Source: Vanilla planifolia (Eukaryota; Streptophyta; Magnoliopsida; Asparagales; Orchidaceae). From it: a DNA stretch of 64,000 bases. Below are positions 47,318 through 56,649 of the stretch, piece after piece. The notes below the pieces were generated by a model, which ran no database searches, was not told the origin of the DNA, and saw only the letters and a list, made by a program, of their open reading frames with translations. A program made the position numbers and the translations under genes. Location of the stretch: positions 6,033,153 to 6,097,152 of the forward strand of contig CM043868.1 in NCBI GenBank assembly GCA_023846275.1, given 5' to 3'. Each line of letters starts with the position of its first letter. Positions within the stretch are counted from its first letter, which is position 1.

Positions 47318-49684
47318 CATCTCTGCGCACGCATGGTGCCTAGGCAAAGCATGCCAGTGGGACACGCCCATCTCTGCGCACGCATCACAACGCCTAGCAC
47401 CCGACACCGCAGCGTCTCTCGTCAATCAATCTTCTGGAGACTATAGACAGAACCAGTCACATAGATCTCTAGCCAACGTAAGACACCCCTGCCACCCTCA
47501 GGCACGCAGGCCTACACACTTGGCTAGCCACGGCGAGTCACCCCTGCCACTGCCACTCTTAGGCGCGCAGGCCTACACTCATGGACCAGAAGAGATCGAC
47601 TCAGCCACCGTCCCAAGAAGTCCTCTCCCAACAATTTCCATAGAAGCCACGCCCCTACAGTCATTGCCAAGCTATAACTCTAAGATTCGGCAACATGTGT
47701 CCAGATACAACAAGGCGCATACCCGTCCACATGTATACTGTGGAAACTAAGTCTGTACCGCACAGTTACCTACCACAACCACCCTAAAACATCATATAGG
47801 GCCTATAGTAGTCCGGTCCATTATGCCAATCCGTGAGATATGCCAACATTGAGTAACCTGACTCAATCCATGCCATTGTCGTCCAAGCAACACAACTGTA
47901 CCAGTTACTGACTGTTTTGGTAGCATCCATGTACCATACCTCTGTCTGACTGTTTCAACTGTACTGTCATCACTGATAACATTTTTCCCTACTTCAGGAA
48001 ATTTTTCTCTACATACGGATCTCCAGAATTTTCGAGATCGCTCAAATCCCAATTTCTCTTTTTCTGAATTTTTTTCAGAATTTAAAATCTCGAAATTCTA
48101 ATTACTGCATTTTTTCCAAATTCCAAAAAATCAAATTCTGCCCTTTCTCAATTTTCCGAAATTCGGAATAAATTTTCGAATTAAAATTTAAATTCACATA
48201 TATCCTTTTTCCGAAAATTCGGATTAATTTCCGAATTAATTTTTAAATTCCACATATATCCTTTTTCCGAAAATTCGGATTAATTTCCGAATTAAATTTC
48301 CTCCGTGCCGTTCGTCCGCGCCGAATCCCGCTGAACCGGTTTTCGCTGCCAGTTCGGGCCTTCGCGCCGTTCGTCCGCGCCTAATCCCGCTGAACCAGTT
48401 TTTCGCTGCCGGTTCGGCCTTCGCGCTGAACCGAGAACCCACCGGTCGAATAATTAATCCAATTTCCAGCCGACGTTTAACATTTAAATTATTAATAAAT
48501 ATTGAATAATTACAATTACTTAATTAACTAAACCGAAATTAATCTAATCCATCTCCTTCCTCCGCCCGGCGCCCGCGAAACCCTAGCCGACGATTCCTCC
48601 GGAAAATTCCGTTTCCCCCGTCGATTTCCGGCGACCGAGATCAAAGAGAAACAAAATCCGATGTTCATACTATCCTAATGTTTCATTAATGCCACTAATT
48701 TCTAAGGTTCAATCAAAATTTTCGCCGAAGTTTCATCCGATCCCCATTTTAACAATCTATGAAATTAAACAAATTTCAGCATTTGATACTATCTTAACAT
48801 GATTAAAGCACATAATCGAATCAACACATGCTTGGTAAAATTTCCAAATTCGGCGGTTATAATTTTCTGAAGAAAAACCCTAAAATGCTAAAATCAATAA
48901 TTTGCATTAATCAATTCCAAAAACCACAATCCGCATGCTCTGGTAGCTATTTGCAAAATAATCCATATTTTTAATTTGCTAAATAACTAATTTAAAATCT
49001 GAATTTCCTACCTTTCTTCTCCGGCGACGGTGAAGCTCGCACGCGACCAACCGCTGCTCCTCGCCGAACGAAACCGGTACCAATCGATTCTCCTCGGTCC
49101 CGCGAACCTCCAGGTACAAAAGGCCCCTTGAAAGGCTGCCGGAAAGTATCGCCGTTCGCCGCGAACACTTCGTCTCCGGCCACCGCTCGAAACCCTAACA
49201 GCCGAAAAAATCAGGTTAAATACCCAGCTTAAACCGGTAATAACCCGTTAAGAACCCATTAAGCGCCAGTTGACCTTCTAATAACGCCGCTTAACACTCG
49301 ATCAGCCGGTTAATCTCCACCGCTGATCTCGCCCGTCCGATCCGCTTATCCGCGGCTTATCCAACCGCACGCGCAAATGCACTCGGCGAACCGCCCCCGC
49401 CTTCGCTGAACCGCTCCGGTCCGGTTCACGCGCGGTAAAAACCAAATTCCGGTTTAAAAATCTAATGGACCGATTTAAATAGATTTTCGAATTTCCAAAA
49501 ATCCAATTAAACAAGGAAAATTACTTAAAAATTTCCTCGGTGCTCCGAAAAATCCCCAGAAAATTTCAGAAATTCCAATAGCCTCCAATTGAGCTCCTGG
49601 CTCATCCTACTGTCGATCTGAAATCATCCAAGCCACAATTGAATTATTGAAGATTAAACGTATAATATTTTACCGGGTATAACA
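47318..49684 (-). repeat. LTR, minus orientation, first ~2.37 kb (3' LTR of the core)
   Basis: Read on the minus strand it starts TGTTATACCCGG at 49684, right after the polypurine tract, and stops at 47318 within the second 51-bp unit (equivalent to 46896). It carries a 56-bp tandem duplication not present in the plus copy: CACATATATCCTTTTTCCG starts at 48195 and again at 48251. With 44598-46896 it forms a 2.3-kb inverted repeat separated by only about 420 bases. Confidence 0.9.
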
Positions 49685-49697
49685 ATCTCCCCACCTT
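49685..49697 (-). other. Polypurine tract
   Basis: The minus strand reads AAGGTGGGGAGAT immediately before the TGTTA start of the 3' LTR, one base after the pol stop codon (TGA at 49701-49699). This is the expected place and composition for the plus-strand primer of an LTR element. Confidence 0.85.
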
Positions 49698-49698
49698 A

Positions 49699-50146
49699 TC
49701 AGGAATTTCGCCCTCGAAATTCAGCAAGAAGTTCCGACCACTTTTCCGCAACATCCTGCTCCAGCTCCCAGGTTGCCTCCCTTTCGTCATGTCTATTCCA
49801 CAGAACCTTGACCATAGGAAACGACCTGTTCCTCAGCTGCCTGCTGCTCTCCTCGAGGATGCGAACTGGCAGTTCCACATAAGAAGAATCTGGTGCCACT
49901 TGCAAACCAGGAGGATCATCACCGATACAATGAGAAGGATCTGGCACATATCTCTTGAGATTCGAAACATGAAACACATTGTGAATCCCAATCAGATGCT
50001 CAGGAAGTGCCAACCTGTAAGCCACTTCACCAATCCTCTCCAGAATAGGATAGGGTCCAATGTAATGAGGTCGAAGCTTAGAAGATTTGCCAAACCTGAA
50101 TAGACCTCGCATAGGACTGATCTTCAGGAAAACCCTATCTCCCACT
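49699..50146 (-). CDS. Chromovirus integrase C-terminus with chromodomain (frame-shifted from the rest)
   Basis: This is the last part of pol, in a different frame from everything upstream. Motifs in order are VGDRVFLKISPMRG, FGKSSKLRPHYIGPYPIL, EVAYRLALP and VFHVSNLKRYVPDP (the GPY/F region of gypsy integrases). A chromodomain-like end follows: ILEESSRQLRNR, then VKVLWNRHDEREATWELE. The aromatic positions of a full histone-binding cage are not all evident, as in group II chromodomains. The stop TGA abuts the polypurine tract. The link to upstream integrase is broken at an A6 run (50147-50152, T6 in sense), where one base too many shifts the frame. Intact proteins use this end to steer integration toward chromatin marks. 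Confidence 0.85.
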
Positions 50147-50929
50147 AAAAAACTCAACAGCTCTGTGCTTAGGATCATAATATTTCGTCTGGCGATCTTG
50201 CATAGTACGTAATCTGTCCTGCAATAACTTGACTTCCGTTGCGGTCTCCTCCACAATCTGGGGTCCCCACACTCTCCTGGAATCACCCTCTTCCCAACAA
50301 AGAGAAGATCTACACCGACGTCCATACAGTGCCTCGTAAGGTGCCATACCAATCGACGCCTGAAAACTGTTATTATACACAAATTCTACCAAGGGTAACC
50401 GTCTGGCCCAATCTGCTGAGTAAGTCTGTACGCTCAGGCGTAGCAAATCCTCCAAGGTCCGAATAGTCCGCTCAGACTGTCCATCTGTCTGAGGATGATA
50501 AGCAGTACTGAACTTCAACTGTGTACCCATGGCAGTGTGTAAGTTCCTCCAAAACTGTGATGTGAACTTGGCGTCTCTGTCAGAAATAATAGATCGGGGA
50601 ATCCCATACAATCTGACAATCTGCTGAATATATACCTCTGCCAACTGTGCCGCTGAATCCGTCTTCTTAATTGATAAGAAATGGGCTGACTTGGTCAATC
50701 GATCCACGATGACCCAAATGGCGTCAAAACCTTGTCTGGTACGAGGAAGACCAGTCACAAAGTCCATAGTGATGTCATCCCATTTCCACTCCGGAATCGG
50801 CAAACTCTGCAACAATCCTCCAGGTCTCTGGTGCTCGGCCTTAACTTGCTGACATGTAAGGCACTTCCTAACAAAAGCAGCAACATCTACCTTCAAACCT
50901 CTCCACCAGAAAACACTCCTCAAATTCCT
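50147..50929 (-). CDS. Chromovirus integrase catalytic core
   Basis: Read from 50929 (just after a TAG) to a frame-ending stop at 50137, 262 codons from 50923. It starts in the zinc-binding region (CLTCQQVKAEHQRPGG at residues 21-36, completing an HHCC finger begun in the preceding segment). The core follows, with D54 in ITMDFVTGLP, D115 in IISDRDAKF and E151 in DGQSERTIR. Exactly 35 residues separate the last two, so the DD35E triad is intact. Next come LVEFVYNNSFQASIGMAPYE and YGRRCRS, typical of gypsy integrases. It joins cDNA ends to host DNA in the nucleus. It is the same frame as gag, protease and RT, interrupted by TAG upstream and the single-base frameshift downstream. Confidence 0.9.
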
Positions 50930-52450
50930 CTACATCTTGACTTCTCCAGGGTGTATAGCCAAAGTTCCATAATGAGCCTCTCGAAGGATCTTCTCCTTGA
51001 ACTCCTGATGTGATGGCACACACCAGCGACCTCTGAAAGTCAAAATGTCGTTTCTGAGAGCAAAGTCTCCTCCCAATCCCTGCGATGCCAACTCAAACTT
51101 CTCCTTCAGCTCTTCATCACAAAGCTGAAGATCACGCATCTCAGATAACCAGTCAGCCCAAATAGTCAACGAGCTGAGTCTGTGAACCAGTCTCTGAACA
51201 GACAACTGTTCCTGACATCTTTCAACATCCCAATCCAAGTCTAGTATAGAGTCATAGACCAACATAGTATGCATAACTGCGTGCCTGCTCAGAGCATCAG
51301 CAATAGGATTAGCCTTACCCTCGCAGTAATTTATCACCAGTTCATAGTCTTTTATCAATTCCAACCATCTCCTTTGTCTCAAATTCAGTTCCTTCTGAGT
51401 GAATAGATACTTGAGACTCTTGTGATCAGAGAAGCAATCTACGGATACTCCATATAAATAATGCCTCCATATTTTTAAGGCAAATATGATAGCAGCTAAC
51501 TCCAAATCATGAGTGGGATAATTCTTCTCATGATCCTTCAGTTGTCTCGAAGCATACGCCACAACCCTACCATCCTGCATCAGTACAGCTCCCAAGCCTA
51601 TATGTGAAGCATCAGTGTACATCTGATAAGGCTTCCCTTGAGTAGGTAAAATCAATACTGGAGTGGTACTAAGCCTCTGCTTCAGTTCTAGGAAACTGTT
51701 CTCACAACTCTCTGACCACTCAAAAGATTTTCCCTTCCGGGTCAGCTGTGTCAGTGGAGCGGCCAGCCTAGAAAAGTGAGGAACAAATTTCCTATAATAA
51801 CCTGCCAGACCAAGGAAACTCTGGATCTCAGTGACAGAAGATGGTCGTTTCCAATCAGTAATAGCTCGTATCTTGCTAGGATCAACAGCCACGCCTTCTG
51901 CACTGACAATATGTCCCAAGAATGCTACTGAGTCTAGCCAAAAAGAACACTTGGAGAATTTTGCATACAGCTCATTCTCCTGCAATACTGTGAGCACTGT
52001 CCTCAACTGATCTGTATGAGCCTCCCTATCTCTAGAATAAATCAATATATCATCTATAAATATGATCACAAACTGGTCCAAGAAAGCATGAAAAACTTGA
52101 TGCATCAGATTCATAAACACTGCTGGAGCATTAGTCAATCCAAAAGGTAACACTGTGAACTCATAATGTCCATATCTAGTACGGAAGGCTGTCTTGGGTA
52201 TATCAGAATCCCTAATCCGGATCTGGTGATAACCCGAACGCAAGTCGATCTTGGAGAACACAGTTGCCCCCTGCAGCTGATCTAGTAAATCATCAATACG
52301 TGGTAAAGGGTACCGGTTACGAATCGTAACCTTATTCACTTCCCTATAATCCACACACAGTCTCATACTACCATCCTTTTTCTTGACGAATAAGACAGGG
52401 GCACCCCAAGGTGAACAACTGGGGCGTATGAGTCCCTTGTCTAATAGGTC
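50930..52450 (-). CDS. Chromovirus reverse transcriptase and RNase H
   Basis: The uninterrupted frame runs from just after a TAG (52453-52451) to another TAG (50932-50930). The first ATG is at 52366, but similarity begins before it ([20 protein letters not shown]). Numbering from that ATG: RT Asp41 in [14 protein letters not shown], the catalytic FIDD at 103-106 (Asp105 and 106), and [13 protein letters not shown]. RNase H follows, with Asp252 in [10 protein letters not shown], Glu289 in THDLELAAI and Asp314 in [10 protein letters not shown]. Then comes the linker to integrase with the two zinc-finger His (REAH and IHPG). All catalytic acids are present, so only the flanking stops disable it. 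It would copy element RNA into DNA in the cytoplasmic particle. Confidence 0.92.
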   Translation of the reverse strand, partial: DLLDKGLIRPSCSPWGAPVLFVKKKDGSMRLCVDYREVNKVTIRNRYPLPRIDDLLDQLQGATVFSKIDLRSGYHQIRIRDSDIPKTAFRTRYGHYEFTVLPFGLTNAPAVFMNLMHQVFHAFLDQFVIIFIDDILIYSRDREAHTDQLRTVLTVLQENELYAKFSKCSFWLDSVAFLGHIVSAEGVAVDPSKIRAITDWKRPSSVTEIQSFLGLAGYYRKFVPHFSRLAAPLTQLTRKGKSFEWSESCENSFLELKQRLSTTPVLILPTQGKPYQMYTDASHIGLGAVLMQDGRVVAYASRQLKDHEKNYPTHDLELAAIIFALKIWRHYLYGVSVDCFSDHKSLKYLFTQKELNLRQRRWLELIKDYELVINYCEGKANPIADALSRHAVMHTMLVYDSILDLDWDVERCQEQLSVQRLVHRLSSLTIWADWLSEMRDLQLCDEELKEKFELASQGLGGDFALRNDILTFRGRWCVPSHQEFKEKILREAHYGTLAIHPGEVKM

Positions 52451-53150
52451 CTACAACTGAGTCTTCAACTCTGCTAGCTCGGCTGGAACCATCCTGTAGG
52501 GAGCTCTAGCAATAGGAGCTACTCCTGCCTCCAACTCAATCGAAAACTCCACTTCCCTAGCTGGTGGAAGTCCAGGCAACTCCTCTGGAAAAACCATAGG
52601 GAAGTCTCTCGCCACTGGAATATTTGACAAAGGGGTAGTGGTGGCTTGGCTATCTGCCACATAAGCCAACCAACCAGTACAACCCTTACTCACTAGCCTC
52701 TCTTCCTGAAGAACTGAGATCAGGGGAATCTGCCTATTCAGACCAAAGTATATCACATCCTCCGAACCAGGCACCCTGATCCTAACCTTCTTCTCGCAAC
52801 AATCCAGAACCACTGCATGGTAGCACAACCAATCCATCCCTAAGATGATGTCGAACTCTGTTAGTGGTACACATATCAACTCTGTCACGAACTCGTGTCC
52901 ACTAATCAGAATAGACCCATCAATCTTCTGAACAGTGGGAATCTCTTTCCCATCAGGAAACCTAACCAGTAAGGGTTCTTTTAAATAACCCTTGGATCCT
53001 GATATCTGATTCCAAATCCTCTCAACAACAAAAGAATGAGATGCACCAGTATCAAACAAAGTCACACACTGCACGTTGCCAAAATAAAGCATACCTGTGA
53101 TCACCTCTGGTGACTCTGAAGCCTGCTGCTGAGTCAATGCAAATACTCTG
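52451..53150 (-). CDS. Chromovirus aspartic protease and linker
   Basis: In the same frame as gag, right after the TAG at 53155-53153, and ended by TAG at 52453-52451. No ATG precedes the protease, so it depended on continuous gag-pol translation; 53137 is only a TTG. The block VITGMLYFGNVQCVTLFDTG holds the catalytic Asp-Thr-Gly, followed by ASHSFV. Further on are VPLTEFDIILGMDWL and HAVVLDCCEKKV, conserved in gypsy proteases. The C-terminal part (FPEELPGLPPAREVEFSIEL, then PYRMVPAELAELK) is the usual lead into RT. The role is cleaving the polyprotein. 228 codons from the TTG to the stop. Confidence 0.88.
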
Positions 53151-53152
53151 GG

Positions 53153-53155
53153 CTA
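53153..53155 (-). other. In-frame TAG between gag and protease
   Basis: TAG followed by CCC in the reading strand. Similarity resumes in the same frame immediately after. One of three TAGs in the frame (also 52453-52451 and 50932-50930). Two lie where a Gln codon would be unremarkable, consistent with C-to-T change of CAG. Confidence 0.85.
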
Positions 53156-54061
53156 TCCCCCAGATGAACCAACCAGTCCTGTGATCCTCTGTTTCTTCCT
53201 TTCCGGGCAGTCGTACCTTATGTGTCCTGGCTGCTGACAGTGGTAGCAAATAATCCCCCCAGTCTGAGTACCTGTCTGCTGCACTGGCCTCTCGGAAATA
53301 GGTCGTGGCTGGAACACGCCCTCCTGAGTACCACGGTGGCCTCTTTGTCTCTTGCCCCTTTTGTTCTGTTGGGCATTTCTGAATTCCTTCCTCTTGTTGT
53401 GATCCCCTCTCTGGGCCTCCATCCGGATGTCAATAAGCTCAACGGATCTCGCAGCCTCCACCAAGTCACGAAATCTGGCAAACTGGCTCACAACCAACTG
53501 ACGCTGCAGCATAGGACGAAGTCCCTCCAAGAACATCTCACATCTGCGCTCCTCAGATGGTACCAGCTCTACGGCATACCTCACCAGATAAGTGAATCTC
53601 GATAAGTAGTCCTTCACTGACATCTGGCCCTGCCTGAGGTGTATAAGGTCCCTCCTGAACTGAGACATGGTAGAAGCCAGAATGTAGCACTCCCTGAATG
53701 CCTCAACAAAGTCCTCCCAAGCTATCTCGCTGTTCTGGACCTCCCCAAACACAGCGCGCCGCTGGCCTCTCCACCAGGTAGCAGCCTCTCCCTCCAATAC
53801 TAGAGCAGCAAGTACTACCCTCCTGCTAAACGGACATCCCAAGGCATCAAACAGTTCAAGCATATGAGCCATCCAGTCATCTGCCACCGCTGGGTCAGCT
53901 GACCCACTGAAGCTCCGCGGACGCAACCGCATAAAGGCATCGATCCAACGATCCACGGCTGGCTCAACTGGCAATGCTGGGATCGTCTCTGGGGTAGGAG
54001 TAGCAGATACAGGTCTGCCTCTAGCTGCTCCACGAAAGGGAAGTCTCCTGGTACCAGCCAT
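53153..54061 (-). CDS. Chromovirus gag (capsid and nucleocapsid)
   Basis: The frame opens at ATG 54106; ATG 54061 (MAGTRRLPFRG) is the better start because the 15 residues before it look unrelated to gag. From 54106 it has 317 codons. The capsid (Retrotrans_gag) region includes FSGSADPAVADDWMAHMLEL, EGEAATWWRGQRR, WEDFVEAFRECYILASTM and GQMSVKDYLSRFTYLVRYA. A basic stretch follows (NKRKEFRNAQQNKRGKRQRG), then one complete zinc knuckle CYHCQQPGHIRYDC (residues 287-300), C-x2-C-x4-H-x4-C. Gag packages element RNA. It ends at a TAG (53155-53153), beyond which protease continues in the same frame, so this is a mutation, not a designed gag end, unless read-through occurs. Confidence 0.9.
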   Translation of the reverse strand: MAGTRRLPFRGAARGRPVSATPTPETIPALPVEPAVDRWIDAFMRLRPRSFSGSADPAVADDWMAHMLELFDALGCPFSRRVVLAALVLEGEAATWWRGQRRAVFGEVQNSEIAWEDFVEAFRECYILASTMSQFRRDLIHLRQGQMSVKDYLSRFTYLVRYAVELVPSEERRCEMFLEGLRPMLQRQLVVSQFARFRDLVEAARSVELIDIRMEAQRGDHNKRKEFRNAQQNKRGKRQRGHRGTQEGVFQPRPISERPVQQTGTQTGGIICYHCQQPGHIRYDCPERKKQRITGLVGSSGG

Positions 54062-54205
54062 ACTGTCAAAAGCAACTAATCTGGCATTAGAGTCGTCATT
54101 TGGCATTTGGCATACGGACTACTATAGTATAATAAAATGACCAACAGTTCTCCCCACCTTGGGTTGAACTTCTATATATGTCTAGCCCCACTATCCTAAC
54201 CTAGG

Positions 54206-54217
54206 GCTTTGATACCA
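54206..54217 (-). other. Primer binding site, initiator tRNA-Met type
   Basis: The minus strand reads TGGTATCAAAGC, 11 of 12 to the initiator tRNA-Met complement, five bases after the ...TGTAACA end of the 5' LTR (54223). The untranslated leader then runs about 145 bases to the gag ATG at 54061. Confidence 0.88.
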
Positions 54218-54222
54218 CTCTT

Positions 54223-54592
54223 TGTTACACCCCATTTTTCCTAGGCTGATTTTTGGCATACATTTTTTTTTACATATAGACAGCTCAGATCGTCCCATAC
54301 CAACCTGAGTAGCCTACGAAAAACATAGGATATAACACATCATTACACACCTACTTTCCTTAACAATGTGGATCCCATCTCCCGGGTACACCGTCAACTC
54401 AGGATTCATGACTCCTGAATTAACAGATGGACTCGCGCAATGTTACTCCTACTAGACCCAATACTCCTATCCCATACCGATAGGAGAACCGATCTAATAG
54501 AAGTCTGAACCCCCACGGTAAGTTCCATAGTCATGTAATGACCTCACCATCAAAAAAAAAATATATAACATCCACAGAATAAATATATAAAT
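54223..54592 (-). repeat. LTR, minus orientation, last 370 bp (5' LTR end of the core)
   Basis: On the minus strand it ends ...GGGTGTAACA at 54223, next to the primer binding site. It matches the reverse complement of 55452-55820. At 54590-54592 it switches, through a shared AAT, to plus-oriented LTR sequence. Confidence 0.9.
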
Positions 54593-55820
54593 GACTGTAG
54601 GGGCGTGGCTTCTATGGAAATTGTTGGGAGAGGACTTCTTGGGACGGTGGCTGAGTCGATCTCTTCTGGTCCATGAGTGTAGGCCTGCGCGCCTGAGAGT
54701 GGCAGTGGCAGGGGTGACTCGCCGTGGCTAGCCAAGTGTGTAGGCCTGCGTGCCTGAGGGTGGCAGGGGTGTCTTACGTTGGCTAGAGATCTATGTGACT
54801 GGTTCTGTCTATAGTCTCCAGAAGATTGATTGACGAGAGACGCTGCGGTGTCGGGTGCTAGGCGTTGTGATGCGTGCGCAGAGATGGGCGTGTCCCACTG
54901 GCATGCTTTGCCTAGGCACCATGCGTGCGCAGAGATGGGCGTGTCCTGCTGGCATGCTACCTGGAACCCCAGAGGAGAGCTACTCTGGCGTGACTAGGGG
55001 TGACTGTGGTTGGTCGGAGTCTGGAACTGAGAGTGCCTTTCCATCATACATTGTTATGCTGTATTCCTATACTCTTGCCATTATCCTTCTCTTGCATGTG
55101 AGTTTTACTAGCTGTCTTTCCTACCGGGCGTAGCTCATTCCTTTATCATCTATATTTTTCCAGCGGCTCGGCAGACTTGATGCCACCCAGATTAGGTGGG
55201 ATCGTGGTCAGCAGGCTAGTGGAGGATATCTGATCTGTGATTTCTGAGACATTTTGGTTAGTGTGATTGATGCTATTGGATGTATTCAGTGAGACTATTA
55301 TTCTTATGTCAGGTATTGTGTGAGGATGAATCTGACTTATGTATCTGGTTGGATGATGTTGCACTTGTTGGACTTAGATCTTATTCTTGTGATGTAGTTT
55401 CCATTCACTGTCTTACTTATTGTTTTGGTGCTATAGTGTGTGGAGTGCTATATTTATATATTTATTCTGTGGATGTTATATATTTTTTTTTTATGGTGAG
55501 GTCATTACATGACTATGGAACTTACCGTGGGGGTTCAGACTTCTATTAGATCGGTTCTCCTATCGGTATGGGATAGGAGTATTGGGTCTAGTAGGAGTAA
55601 CATTGCGCGAGTCCATCTGTTAATTCAGGAGTCATGAATCCTGAGTTGACGGTGTACCCGGGAGATGGGATCCACATTGTTAAGGAAAGTAGGTGTGTAA
55701 AGATGTGTTATATCCTATGTTTTTCGTAGGCTACTCAGGTTGGTATGGGAAGATCTGAGCTGTCTATATGTAAAAAAAAATGTATGCCAAAAATCAGCCT
55801 AGAAAAAATGGGGTGTAACA
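54590..55820 (+). repeat. LTR, plus orientation, last ~1.23 kb
   Basis: Starts at the position equivalent to 46551 and runs to the true LTR end (GGGTGTAACA, 55811-55820). It includes the 94 bases (55358-55451) missing from the other outer LTR. A GCTATATTTATATATTTATT stretch (55448-55467) about 360 bases before the end is the best TATA candidate. The right-hand GTAGG duplication follows directly. Confidence 0.88.
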
Positions 55821-55825
55821 GTAGG
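55821..55825 (+). repeat. Right target-site duplication GTAGG
   Basis: Identical to 44593-44597. Host LINE sequence resumes immediately after it. Confidence 0.9.
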
Positions 55826-56640
55826 TGTGATACTAGTTTGGATCCTAACAATGAGGACATCTTCATCCAAGTAAGATGCAAAAAGGGTCATCTAAAGAAA
55901 TCTAAAGCATGTTACTTCATGATTTGTAAGGAAAATTCAGAAGCTTCCATTGAGTTAGCATTTTGCTCCAAAAATGATTAATGATATAATGTGGAATATG
56001 CAAGATATTGCATGTAATGCCTCCTTCAATGGAGCTAAAGTTCTCATACTCAATCATATGATTCAATTATTGGCTCTACCAGAACCTATAGTAAATGAAA
56101 CTATATTCTATCTTTTTTCTTACAAATTGGGACTCAACAATGACAATTATGATCAATAAAATAAGATATGGATTCTATGAAGTGATCAACTATAGGAAGA
56201 CACCATATGTAATTCAAATTTGTCAATTATTATTAAGGTTAATATAGGCAATTTGGCACACTAGATGTCAAAGGATGTTTCTATTATAAGAGTTTCTTCA
56301 ACATTAGCAATTGTCATTAAATAACCCATGATTAGTGAGAGGTAATTTTTACATTATTATAAATTCAAAGGAGTACAGCTATTTAGAAACTTAAGATATT
56401 AAAGTAATGGAAGACTTTCAATTATTCATTAAGAATGCATCTCTAATTATATAACAGGTTTAAGAAGTTCCTTTACCCAATAGACTCTGGAACTGGTTTG
56501 GTTTGAGTAGAAGCTAGGGGCACTTTCTAGCAATAACAAGGAGACATTTAGTAGACTTAAATGTGGTGAAGACTAAAAGGTCTTTCTTAACTAGGTGTTA
56601 TTGCATTGATACTTTTTGCCATATATGATGGGTGCTTTGA
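55826..56640 (+). pseudogene. LINE ORF2 5' part, second half of the interrupted LINE
   Basis: The first 150 bases are the ORF1-ORF2 spacer. The 61-codon frame at 55974-56159 reads MINDIMWNMQDIACNASFNG, then LNHMIQLLALPEPIVNE. This is the classic ORF2 start of plant LINEs (W..(R)GI......(L) ... (L)LAL.EP.V). Endonuclease blocks follow in changing frames: KIWIL, then about 56270-56350 (VSIIRVSSTLAIVIK) and about 56480-56560 (WNWFGLSRS.GHFLA). RT is not visible after about 56640, so the copy is truncated at its 3' end or has decayed beyond reading. It continues the LINE whose ORF1 lies at 43560-44597 in the same orientation. Confidence 0.75.
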
Positions 56641-56649
56641 AAGCTTGGA

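Larger units (their letters stand above)
44598..55820 (+). mobile_element. Chromovirus LTR retrotransposon with internally inverted core
   Basis: An 11,223-bp insertion bounded by TG...CA and the GTAGG duplication. The outer parts (44598-47316 and 54592-55820) are LTR sequence in plus orientation. The core (47318-54591) is in minus orientation and holds the start of one LTR, the end of the other, and all of gag-pol. Joined copies imply LTRs of about 3.18 kb. The C-terminal chromodomain, the initiator tRNA-Met primer site and the long LTRs suggest a Tekay/Del-type chromovirus; the clade is an inference. The element is much richer in G+C than its flanks. LTR copies compared by eye over about 440 bp differ at roughly six sites, so insertion is recent. 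Three in-frame TAG codons and one frameshift leave it without a full polyprotein. Confidence 0.9.

Noticed and set aside
45098..49514. Reading frames of 60-106 codons in the LTRs (for example 45098-45289, 46162-46422, 47105-47425 and their mirror images at 47520-49514)
   Set aside because: They recur in every LTR copy because the LTR itself is repeated. They carry no known domain, and several run antisense to one another. Repetition is not evidence of coding.
44598..55820. Two nested elements in opposite orientation
   Set aside because: The inner minus-strand part lacks full LTRs, TG...CA ends and a target duplication of its own. Only the outer ends are flanked by GTAGG, and the LTR pieces complement each other as expected for one inverted element.
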